A stretch of 64,000 nt of DNA, taken from NCBI GenBank assembly GCA_963853835.1, contig OY970832.1:42316063-42380062 (forward strand), read 5' to 3'. Below, piece after piece: positions 34,303 through 43,757 of this stretch (the first letter of the stretch is position 1; every line of letters starts with the position of its first letter). The notes beneath the pieces were generated by a model. That model saw only the letters and a list, made by a program, of their open reading frames with translations. It had not been told where the DNA came from and searched no databases. A program made the position numbers and the translations under genes. This DNA comes from Calendula officinalis. Lineage: Eukaryota; Streptophyta; Magnoliopsida; Asterales; Asteraceae.

Positions 34303-34530
34303 TAGGAGGGGCACTCTTGGTATTTTACCCTTGAAAGTTTGTTAGCCCTTTTATATTCTGTTTGTTCATTGAGAGAGGGGTTGTTGAGTTTTCTGTTAGA
34401 ATAATCATAGCTTAGTTCTCTCTCTAGATTTACTTTCCTGTAATTCGTATTTCCTTTTGATATCAATAACAACGGAACTTTTGGTTGATTTCATTGTGTG
34501 TGTTTCTCCAATTCATACACAAGTGTATCA
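34224..34530 (+). repeat. 3' LTR of the gypsy element
   Basis: Same length and, by eye, same sequence as the 5' LTR; preceded by a G-rich polypurine tract at 34212-34220. The pol stop codon lies within it. Confidence 0.96.
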
Positions 34531-34689
34531 GGTTGGCCAAAATTTATGTAACAAAACTTTATACCTGGATGGTTGCGATCTTATGATTGTGGTAAATAGT
34601 GTTTCGACACCGACAAAGGCCCTGGACAAAGCGTGGAGTGTGCAGGTCATTACTCTTGTTTTTGCGTTTTTGGTTGCTGATGAATTCTA

Positions 34690-35360
34690 AGAAGATCCAA
34701 TTATTTTGGTAATTAATTGTTATGAATTTATTTTTAGAAAAGCAGTGAAGACACTAGTATAATGTTAATGAAACTATGGACCCACTTTCAATAATATAGA
34801 TGAATTGGTCTCTTATTGTTTATATATTTTGATTTGATGATTGAATTTGTTTAAACTAGGGGTGAGCATAATAACTAACGATTCAATTTTTAAAATTTGG
34901 TTACCCGAAAGTTCGTAACGATATGGGTTTAATGAAATAGATGATCCATTATAACCAAATCACCTCCTATTTTTAAATTAACTTAATTTTTATCTTAGTT
35001 TATAAATATATTATTTGTTCTTTGTGTATTATTGAAATACTTGTATTTTGAATTTGACTCAACCCATACTTATTTAGTTTCTAAATTTTCGTTTCAAAAT
35101 AATTCCTATTTTATGTTGTGTTAAATTAAGATATTTCTTTTATTATATCAACAAACATGTAAGGAAAAAAAATTCAAAAAATATGTTGAAAATGCATAAA
35201 TGGGCTAAGGGTTTGGTAAAAAAATGAATAGGCCAAAATAAAAATGTTAATTGAAATGATTTTAAATGATCTGCCAACTAAACGAAATTAAACGAGAATG
35301 GTTTTAGTTAACCAAACTTTTAGTTATGAGGGTAGTTTTAGAACAAAACCAACTCGATAT
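34690..35360 (+). other. Duplicated 3' flank of the dead defensin-like copy
   Basis: Collinear with 16545-17340: GATCCAATTATTTTG, ACTATGGACCCACTTTCAAT, TTTGATTTGATGATTGA, AATGAAATAG..ATAACCAAATCA, TTTCGTTTCAAAATAATTCC. AT-rich, no gene. Confidence 0.65.
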
Positions 35361-35993
35361 CTAATAACTTATTCTGGTCTCCCATGAACCTCCTGTAACG
35401 TATCAACCTTCATCTATTCCCCCAAATCAGCCACATCAATTTGGGGCAAGCATTACGGTATGAAAAATGGAATGCACTAACTTCTTCTACAGTTTAGTAA
35501 TTTTTCTTCAAAGGGTTACCATTTGTTGTTTCGTCTATATCGAATCAACTATTTCCCCTTAGCCATGAGGTCATCACGTGTTCAAGTAAGTTCATCATTT
35601 GTTACCAATTTTATGCTTATTTCGTGAAATTAGGGCTTCAGCAAATCGCTTGCATCGTTATTGAACTATTTTTTATATTGATCTATTTGGAAATTGTAAT
35701 GAACAAGTGTTGTTAAGCTCGCGCGTTGCTGCGGGATTATGTAATTAACGTATCATTTCTACGAATTATAAGTGAAATGTCGATTATTCATATTATAAGA
35801 TTGAAAAATGAACATGATATTAATTAATTTATTAAGTGCTCTTACTAAATAATGAGACAAAATATGAAAATGTGTGTATTTTATGCTTACTTTTAACAAA
35901 AATAATAATTAATTTGCCGTTTCCAAAAAATCATAATAGTCCACCAATTAATAAAACATCTGAATAATATAATCATATAATCAAAAAACAATA
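35361..35993. other. Unassigned AT-rich sequence
   Basis: I recognise no gene or element. A short ATG-led stretch at 35571 (ATGAGGTCATCACGTGTTCA) precedes a TAAG that could be a splice donor, but nothing downstream supports an exon. Confidence 0.35.
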
Positions 35994-36564
35994 CAGGTAG
36001 TGTTTTTCTAAAAAACCGGGTAATTGGGTACCCGGTACCCGAATTTTATTTTTCCAACTTATTTATATATATATTTTTATATTATTATTAGACATTAATT
36101 ATCTCTAGATATGGGCATACGCTTGGCTCATTTTGAAAAATGTCTAAAATTTAAAATCTTGTCTCAATTTTCACGTGCAAAAAATCTAATTCTCACCTCC
36201 GTCGTTGAATTATGGTTTTAAATCATTGGATGTGTTTAAAGATTTAGTTAGATTCATTACTAGTAATGATTTTTCTTTAAAGAAAATTATAACGTAAATT
36301 TTTAATAACAAATTTATTAATAAGATTTAAAGAAATTAAATATATAAATAATGGCGACTTCCATTTATGTAATTTTTGTGACAAAGAAATTATATTTCCG
36401 GGTACCGGGTACCCGAAAACCGGGTATCCGAAAATCCGGATACCCGAAAACCGGGTACCCGAAAATTCTGGTGCTGATACGGCTACCTAAATCTACAACC
36501 CGAATTTTCGGGTACCCAGTTTTAGGGTACCCGGATTTCTGGGTACCCGGTTTTGAACACCCTG
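35994..36564. mobile_element. hAT-like short element rich in GGTACCCG
   Basis: The left end CAGGTAGTGTTTTTCTAAAA and the inverse of the right end (CAGGGTGTTCAAAACCGGGT) match imperfectly. Both lead into AACCGGGTA. Subterminal blocks at 36010-36050 and 36395-36555 carry about a dozen GGTACCCG/GGGTATCCG motifs, many palindromic (CGGGTACCCG). No matching 8-bp flanks found. Confidence 0.5.
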
Positions 36565-37076
36565 CTTGTAACGATTAGGAAAGCGTTATTTAAGGTTAAT
36601 GGAGGATTAGGGCATCCTTTTCTTGAGTTTTACCCCGCATTCGGCCATGATATTCCCTCCTCCCCCATCATGTTTATATGATTATCATAAAACGAGTGGG
36701 TGTGTTGTCTTTTGTTGATTCGATGGTATAGCTTTTTCGTTCGTTTTCTTAATGGACATTCGGGTATTAGAGCCGGGATTCTTGAGTTGTTATTTTGATT
36801 ATTGTGTGTTTCTGTGTTTTTGGCAATTTTTGGTTGTTATGTTTGTGTTGATTTTCTACCCTGTTCGGGATGGATTCCGGGCTTTAGGTCTTCTAGACAA
36901 TCGTATACCGTCTACTGAACCGTGTGGCTGCTGACGCGTTCATTAATCGGGCTTATGGTCGGTGAGTTATGTTTGTTTTTGTAAAGTGTCGCAGTGCTGA
37001 ACACTCATGCTACTGTTTTGTATTCTCTGATGATTTTAAATCCCTTCGGGTAAGATTTTGGGAAAATGGTCTTCTG
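36565..37076. other. Old repeat DNA, left part
   Basis: Continuous with 40658-40964 and 53862-54266 once the later insertions are removed. Contains AAAGTGTCGCAGTGCTGAACA, which recurs twice at 40748-40960. Resembles the LTR of an old gypsy element, but no ends are visible. No gene. Confidence 0.4.
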
Positions 37077-37621
37077 TGTTGGAATTATGTGCACAATTAG
37101 TCAACCTATGGTGATACATCTATGCCTACGAAACACTTAAGGGTAACACCGGTGAGTGCATGTAATACGAGAAAGATATGCAATGATATACGAAGAGGAA
37201 TGATTCATAATAGTCATTTATGAATCAGTTAAGTATTAAGTTAAGTTCAACTTATTACTATATTAGTTTATCTAACTAATTAATACAAGTATTTGTACAT
37301 ATACTAGTTGAGTAAATATACGATGTGTTAATTATAGATTATCCATAATATAATTTAAAGTAATTAAATCATATGGTGTTGGATAATATTATTGTCTAAA
37401 TTATATAAGGTTTATTATATAATTAATTATTAAATGTATAAATACAAAGTATATATATTTCGTGTATATAATATACGGAATATATTAGTGTATTAATACT
37501 AGACATTTAATAATTAAGTGCAACAATAATAACTAGATAAGCTATAAGGGTTGATTGTGTAAAATGATAAGTTTAATTAAGAATTAATCTTACTTAAACT
37601 AGAAGGGGCCTAAGTGAAAGT

Positions 37622-37642
37622 CCTTCTATTATAAATAGAAGG
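37622..37642 (+). promoter_or_regulatory. LTR TATA box inside a hairpin
   Basis: TATAAATA (37630-37637) lies in a 21-bp inverted repeat with perfect 9-bp arms (CCTTCTATT / AATAGAAGG). A start site about 30 bp downstream would give a long R-U5. Promoter role inferred. Confidence 0.55.
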
Positions 37643-37938
37643 CTTGAGGTTCCCTTGTAAGGTGCTCATTCCATAACCCTAGCCACGAAATAGGGAGGAA
37701 GGTGCTCCCCCTCCTCCCTATTTCGGCCGAGATCAAGGAAGAACATAAGTTCTTGTGTTCTTCAAGTGTTCTTCGTTCGTTCTTCGTGTTCTTCAAGCCT
37801 TGAAGAATAAGGATCATTGCAAGTGATCAACTACAGGATCTCTCGCCGTGTTCATCATCAGTGGACTTAGTTAAGCAAGATTAAGGTATGTTTTGGGAAA
37901 CTCTTTCTCCTCTTCCCTCTTGTTCGATCGGACGAGAA

Positions 37939-37964
37939 CACCAAGAACCCTAGGGTTCTTGGTG
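37939..37964. repeat. Perfect 26-bp palindrome in the LTR
   Basis: Left arm CACCAAGAACCCT and its exact inverse. Present unchanged in the 3' LTR fragment at 40371-40396. The centre reads AACCCTAGGGTT, like two head-to-head telomere-type repeats, but it is not a telomere tract. Confidence 0.9.
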
Positions 37965-38229
37965 AGTGTTAGATGAACACACACAAGCATTGTGTGTGTG
38001 TTCGAGTTTTTCGTACAAGGTTTCTTTCTTGTTAATCAAGTTTGATTTCCAACATCCCAATCCTTTAGGGTTTAAGGATTAAGTTTAATCTCAGTTCCGC
38101 TTTTAGGGATTAAACTAGCTAGTTGGTTTAACCTGCAAGAACAAGTTCATGTTCTTGACAGTATGGTTCGAACCAAGCATACTAAGAGGTTGACCCAAGT
38201 GGTCAATCAGTTACAATGAAACCCTTCAG

Positions 38230-38246
38230 TGGTATCAGAGCGTTGG
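38230..38246 (+). other. Primer binding site of the non-coding element
   Basis: TGGTATCAGAGCGTTGG directly after the LTR, an initiator-Met tRNA match longer than those of the other elements here. Confidence 0.9.
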
Positions 38247-38339
38247 TTTAGAAATCTAAACATGAATAACAAAGTTTTTTTTTGTTTGTTGAATTTCCAA
38301 GTTCTTATTTTTTTTTTGTTCCTTCTTCCTTTTCTTCCT

Positions 38340-38850
38340 AATAGATTTCGAATGAGGGTAAAGAACCCTAGACCAAGAATGTTAAACAGTTTAGTTTAAT
38401 TGGTCATAAGGATTCTAAACCCTAGTAATTTTGAGATCTAGAAAGAACCCTAGGACCAAGAACATTAAACTAGTTTAGTTTAATTAGTCAAAAGGCTTCT
38501 TTCCCTAACCCTAGATTTTTCGTGATCAAGAAAGAACCCTAGGACCAAGAATATTAAACTAGATTTGTTTAATTGGTCAAAATGATTCTTTCCTTTTTCC
38601 CCAAAGAATTCGTGATCAAGGAAAAACCCTAGGAACAAGTATATTAAACTAAGATTTGTTTAACTGGTCAAAAAGATTCTTTCATATTACTTTTAGATTT
38701 CGAAATCTAGGAGGAAACTTCACCAAGTATGTTAAACTAGTTTAGTTTAATTGGTGGAAAAGTTTCTTAGGTTTAAGAATTTCGAAACCCTAAAGTACCC
38801 TAGGACCAAGAACATTAAACTATTTAAGTTTAATTGGTTAATAGGATTAA
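38340..38850. repeat. Tandem repeats in the leader of the non-coding element
   Basis: Six diverged copies of an ~85-bp unit: AACCCTAGGACCAAGAA, then TTAAACTAGTTTAGTTTAAT (itself nearly palindromic), then TGGTCAAAAGGATTCTTT. 38850-39392 is further AT-rich non-coding sequence. Confidence 0.8.
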
Positions 38851-39387
38851 TCAAGAACATAATCTAGAACCTAAAAAATTAAACAAGTTTATGTTTAATG
38901 AGGTTTAATTATTGTTATAGTAAGTTTATTAAAACTAGTTCTTTAAACCTAGAAATCTAGACAAAGTTTTATTGTCTATAAAGGTTTAAATTAATAAGTT
39001 TAAATAAATCTATTAAAGTTATAATCTATCCTAGAATTTAAACAAAGTTTAATAATTGTTTGAATATGATTGATTAGGATTAATATATAACTAAGAGATG
39101 TTATTGATCAAGAAAATTAAAACTTGGTTTTAATTGATCAAGAACAAGATAAGGGTTTAATTAATTAAATTTAATTATGGATAAAAGAGAAGTGTTAATT
39201 TTAAAGTCTTAAAATTAACAAGATGTATTTATATTATATATAATTTTAGGATTTTTCAAATTATTTAAAAAGTGATTTCAAAAGATAAAATAGTTTGTAC
39301 GTATTTTAATTAGTATAAGTTAAAATACATATGTACAAATTAGGTGTAATATTCTTATTAAGAATGTTATAAGTTTTTAAAGAAATA

Positions 39388-39392
<5 letters not shown>

Positions 39393-39452
<60 letters not shown>
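39393..39452. repeat. (TA)n block 7
   Basis: About 60 bp of pure TA at the left side of a family B MITE. Confidence 0.97.
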
Positions 39453-39455
<3 letters not shown>

Positions 39456-39835
39456 GTGGGATCCTGTGAGGACTCAAAAAACGGTGAGGACTCGTGAGAA
39501 CATCTCATAAAAATTTCAAAAAATTCCGAAAAATATATATAACTCGCCATGATTATTACTACATTTGACCAAAAACAAATTTCGAAAAAAAAATTATGAT
39601 CCACTTTTTTTTTTGCGGATCATAACAATGATCCATATTTTTTTGTCGATCATTATTATGATCCATATTTTTTTTTTGAATCATTTTTAAAAAACTTTTT
39701 TTTTGTGATCTTATAGGCTGCGATTTGATATTTAAAAAAGAAATTTTTAAAAAAAAAGTTTGTTTTGGATAATTTTTAGTGTTTTTTTGGAGTCCTCGGA
39801 GTCCTCACCGGAAAAAGAGTCCTCACCGGATCCGC

Positions 39836-39839
<4 letters not shown>
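39453..39839 (+). mobile_element. MITE family B, copy 5
   Basis: GAAGTGGGATCCTGTGAGGA to CACCGGATCCGCACC, nearly collinear with the copy at 13588. (TA)n on both sides. Confidence 0.8.

Positions 39840-39924
<85 letters not shown>
39840..39924. repeat. (TA)n block 8
   Basis: About 85 bp of pure TA between family B and a truncated family A element. Confidence 0.97.
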
Positions 39925-39926
<2 letters not shown>

Positions 39927-40135
39927 TTGAATTAGTTTCAGAACCAATTAAGGCTACAGAACCAGCATAACTCAATCTAAACCATTAATTTTTGAAATGA
40001 AATGATCATGAAAGACACATTAATTTATTTGATGAGAGACCCCCAAATATTGGTTTGCATGGATGTCATTCATGCATGTATACAAATATTGGTTGAGACA
40101 CATTAATACACTAATACACTAATCCACGAAAATTG
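39925..40135. mobile_element. Family A MITE, left arm only
   Basis: GGTTGAATTAGTTTCAGAACC through CATTCATGCATGTATACAAAT matches the left arm of the 9585 copy. The right arm is missing; the sequence breaks into LTR at about 40136. Confidence 0.75.
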
Positions 40136-40657
40136 GCTCCCCCTCCTCCCTATTTCGGCCGAGATCAAGGAAGAACACAAGTTCTTGTGTTCTTCAAGTG
40201 TTCTTCGTTCGTTCTTCGTGTTCTTCAAGCCTTGAAGAATAAGGATCATTGCAAGTGATCAACTAGAGGATCTCTCGTCGTGTTCATCATCAGTGGACTT
40301 ACTTAAGCAAAATTAAGGTATGTTTTGGGAAACTCTTTCTCCTCTTCCCTCTTGTTCGATCGGACGAGAACACCAAGAACCCTAGGGTTCTTGGTGAGTG
40401 TTCGATGAACACACACAAGCATTGTGTGTGTTCGAGTTTTTCGTACATGGTTTCTTTTTGTTAATCAAGTTTTATTTCCAACATCCCAATCCTTTAGGGT
40501 TTAAGGATTAAGTTTAATCTCAGTTCCGCTTTAAGGGATTAAACTAGCTAGTTGGTTTAACCGGCAAGAACAAGTTCATGTTCTTGACAGTATGGTTCGA
40601 ACCAAGCATACTAGGAGGTTCACACAAGTGGTCAATCAGTTACAATGAAACCCTTCA
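40136..40657 (+). repeat. Partial 3' LTR of the non-coding element
   Basis: Matches 37701-38228 with a handful of differences and ends ATGAAACCCTTCA followed by TTCTG. Confidence 0.87.
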
Positions 40658-40964
40658 TTCTGAACAATTATATCCCTCTGAGTTAGCGAACCGTGGCCGC
40701 CGATCGCTCATCAATCGGGCTTTCGGTTTTTCGAGTGACGGCAATTTTCGTAAACTGTCGCAGTGCTGAGCATTATGTGACTGTTTCGGATTGCGGGCTA
40801 TTTTTGCGGGATCCTTTTGGTCAGAATTTGGACTCCTTATCAAAATAAAAATTGTAGCCCCTAGAATCATTTATATTGTGTTAAAATATTGAGTCTAATG
40901 AGTTTGTGGTTTAAAGGTTATGACTATTTTTATGAAGTGTCGCAGTGATGAGATAGTGTGTGAC
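40658..40964. other. Old repeat DNA, middle part
   Basis: Contains AAACTGTCGCAGTGCTGAGCA and GAAGTGTCGCAGTGATGAGA, the same motif as at 36987. Continues 36565-37076 and is continued by 53862-54266. No gene. Confidence 0.4.
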
Positions 40965-42393
40965 TGATGTGATAAAACCAGTTTTAAAATAATTACCTAA
41001 AATACGCCTTCTCTAGATTACCACATTCTTAGGCAAGTATGACCTAATCGTGAGTAATATAGTTCAGGTAAGTACGTCGGGTATATTCGTCTCTACAGGG
41101 AACAGTGATGCTGACTAAATAATTAATACTAATAGTTTAATCTAATTAAATGCATAAAGTAGGGGTTTTTTGTTTTCTTAAATTAATTAACATAATTTAA
41201 ATAAAAATAACTTTTATGTTTTTGACAACTAAAATACTGACAAGTAATAAAACTGTGTTCAAATTTGAGAGGGAATATTCACTATGATCGATTCCATCTA
41301 GGTCTAGGTTTGGTCGGTTAAGTCCCGATTTAATTGGTGTTCTAGAAGTTAGGTAAGCAGTGGTCTCTAGCTTCCTACAATGGCTATAGAAATAATCCCT
41401 GAAGAATATACTATAGTCACACTTCGGTTTGTTAATTATATCTAGGTTCGGATTTCCGTCGCCTTCTAATCTCGAACTTGGTCGTTACTAAGATTAGACT
41501 TCCAATTTTATCTAAGTTATTGATGTCTAAACTCGAATCCCTAAGTCTAGTGGATTGCCAACTACGTCACCGAGGTGAAAAGTTGAAGTAATTATTAACT
41601 ACAATTGCTAGTGGTCACTCAACAAGATAATCAATAATCAACAGTTAAAACAATCAAATATTCAAGAATTAATCGAAAGGGTCTTTGATATAAAAACAAG
41701 TGTTCAAATCCAATGTAAAAATCCTAAAAATACCAAACCTAAATCCTAGATTTCATCTAATCATAGCGAATATAAGATAATTAGCACATAGACATGCTAA
41801 GAATCACAAAACAAGCGTAAATATTCAAGAGAATAAACATAATAAAGATCCATAATGATTAAAAACCGAAATATATGAATGGAATTGAAGATCTTGAAGC
41901 TTGAAACCCCCACAATTCGTCCACAATAGCTTCACTAGGTCAAAAGTCGGCTGCCAAAAAGATCCCTAGAAAAATGGCTGAATTTTGGCTTAAATAGCCT
42001 TGTTTCCGGATTTGCTCGAGCGCTCGACCAGGGGTCTGTCGAGGGGTGTGACAGAGTGACACTCGCGGGGCATGGGGCACGACAAGGGTCTCGACAAGGG
42101 TTTCCAATCGGACAGAACATGCTTCGCGTTCGTGAGCTGGTCCGGGGTAAATCCTCGCGTACGAGGGTGCTCGAGGGCGCGACAGAGGTCTCGACAAGGG
42201 TCTCGACCAAGTCCGGAATGCTGATTTTTGCTGAATTTGTTCGTTTTTGACCCTTTTCTTCTATAATTTGGACTTTTGACCTGCATTTTACACAAAACAT
42301 CATATTTAGGCATAAATACTTCTTTTCTTTACAAAACAAACCTAAAAATTACAATATTGACGGATTTAAGTATGTATAAATCCGTCAATATCA
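40965..42393 (-). repeat. 3' LTR of the Athila-like element
   Basis: The plus strand reads TGATGTGATAAAACC...GTCAATATCA. The high-coordinate end carries a hairpin (42355-42390). A CG-dense stretch lies at 42008-42215. Confidence 0.9.
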
Positions 42394-43757
42394 AGATGCC
42401 CACACTTGAACTTTGCTTGTCCTCAAGCAAATCATCATAAAAAAAATTCAATCAGCTAGATAACAAATTAACACAATCGACACTTGTCTCAATTTAATTC
42501 TTAGTAGCACAACAGTTTTCAGAAACTGGTCCAATTTAGCAGTTAAAATTTTCACTATATTTTATGCCCAAGTTTGTGTAAGATATTAGCTAACTTTTCA
42601 CAAATCTAATTAATTTTCCAACTATGCTAATTGGACTACTTTTAACTTAGATCCTAATCATTCTTGCATAACCTATAAATACCACCTTTAAGAAAATTAC
42701 CCAACTAATAAGGTTAAATAAAGAAAACTTAGTTTATTCATTTCATAGCTTATTTGCTTTATTATTTCATGCTTTGCATGCTTATTTATTTATTTATTTA
42801 TGTATTTTTCAATTCTTTCCTACATGCTTTGCATGTTTGTTAGTTTTCTTTATTTATTTGTTTAGTAGAGAGAACCGCAACTTTCTTTGAGCACCCGTGT
42901 AAAAGACTTTCAGCCAACATATCCAGATCAGTTGACCTTAGTATGCTAGGTTTAAAGGACCCCGCGAGCTTACTTGTCGGGAACCCAAGGTTGGTTAATT
43001 GATCCCCCTAAATATTTAATTAGGTATTTATTCAAGAATCGATTCAAACCTCAGCTTACAAACCCGCGTAAAAGACTTTCGACCAACATATCCAGATCAG
43101 TTGACCTTAGTATGCTAGGTTTGAAGGACCCCTCGGGCGTACTTGTCGGGAGCACAAGGCCGGTTGAATATTCTTACCGATTCTCAAATTTTTCATGTAT
43201 ATTATTTAGCAATTTATTCCACGTAAACTAAAAGCTCTTAATCTAAGCTAATGTCATCAGGAGTTAGCTTTGCTAAACTTAATTTTCTAAAAGTTAGTTT
43301 TTATAAATTTTGCAAGACATTTCAAATTTTCCAAGTTAAAAATGGTTTAATTAACTAGTTAAAGAAAAAGAATTAGATTGATGAAAAGCCACAAAAATTG
43401 ACACATAAAAGCTAGGTAAAATTTTGACTTTTAAAAATGACTTTATTGTCCAAAAATTGTTTTCTAAGGTATTGAGATGTGTCTAAAAAAAATTTTGCTA
43501 ATTGAAATGGTTTTGTGTTTTTAGATGATTTTTATGAGAATTATACAAATGGTGGAGTCCACCCCCATGCCCACACTTAAAGCTTTGCATTGTCCCCAAT
43601 GAAATTATATTTCAAACAAATGGTTAAAAGTAAATAGACAAAAGGAAAGGTACTCCCTGGGGGTGCTTTGTGTTGATTCCATCCTCTTGTGCTCCATAAG
43701 AATGTGCTCCAATTCCAAGCTCAACTCCAAATATGAATTTTGTTCTAAACATCACAA
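42394..43757 (-). other. Non-coding region between the env-like ORF and the 3' LTR
   Basis: A long AT-rich spacer typical of Athila. Next to the LTR the minus strand has AAGTTCAAGTGTGGGCATCT, the likely polypurine tract. A second similar tract, AAGTGTGGGCATGGGGG, lies at 43558-43580. A ~100-bp direct repeat with period 169 is at 42894-42992 and 43063-43161 (TAAAAGACTTTC, AACATATCCAGATCAGTTGA). Confidence 0.6.

Larger units (their letters stand above)
29387..34530 (+). mobile_element. Ty3/gypsy chromovirus, complete, with identical LTRs
   Basis: 5144 bp with 307-bp LTRs that I find identical along their length. 5-bp TSD GGTTG at 29382-29386 and 34531-34535, iMet-type PBS, gag, then pol in the order protease-RT-RNase H-integrase-chromodomain, and a G-rich polypurine tract (GCGGGGGGG) before the 3' LTR. 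It sits in exon 2 of the defensin-like pseudogene. Only an A-run frame change between gag and pol mars the coding region. Confidence 0.97.
28209..34685 (+). pseudogene. Second defensin-like gene copy, disrupted by two transposons
   Basis: 28209-28243 (CTTGTTGCTACTCACAGTTG...ATTACAG|GTTCG) matches the signal-peptide exon of the gene at 15975 but lacks its start. The intron matches at 29090-29360 (GCGTTGATATAGCCTATC, AAAAAGTTGTAATATAAC, TTTGATTACATAACATTTAT). Exon 2 starts at 29368 (TTGGAGTTTTGATG) and stops at a gypsy insertion at 29387. It resumes at 34531 with AAATTTATGTAACAAAACTT, matching the Cys domain. The intron acceptor AG is now AC. Several Cys codons are lost or out of frame, though TGATGAATTC and GATCCAATTATTTTG of the 3' end remain. 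A hAT-like element sits in the intron. Clearly dead. Confidence 0.82.
37077..38228 (+). repeat. 5' LTR of the non-coding element (1152 bp)
   Basis: Starts TGTTGGAATTATG and ends ATGAAACCCTTCA. The right 530 bp match 40136-40657 closely. Contains a TATA box inside a hairpin and a 26-bp perfect palindrome. Confidence 0.87.
37077..40657 (+). mobile_element. Non-coding LTR retrotransposon derivative with nested MITEs
   Basis: TSD TTCTG at 37072-37076 and 40658-40662. 5' LTR 37077-38228, PBS, a non-coding internal region, then nested TA blocks with family B and A MITEs (39393-40135). Last is a partial 3' LTR 40136-40657 whose first ~620 bp are missing. No gag or pol trace, so it fits a LARD-type element moved in trans. 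The loss of part of the internal region and 3' LTR coincides with the MITE insertions. Confidence 0.87.

Noticed and set aside
36351..36578. ORF with repeated Gly-Tyr-Pro-type words
   Set aside because: It is the translation of the GGTACCCG repeat in a hAT-like element.
37939..38840. Telomere-like AACCCTA words
   Set aside because: Only single or paired words inside retroelement repeats, never a tandem telomeric tract.
41935..42339. Overlapping ORFs on both strands in the Athila LTR (also 53446-53763)
   Set aside because: They come from the CG-dense stretch, are duplicated because LTRs are, and show no known domain.
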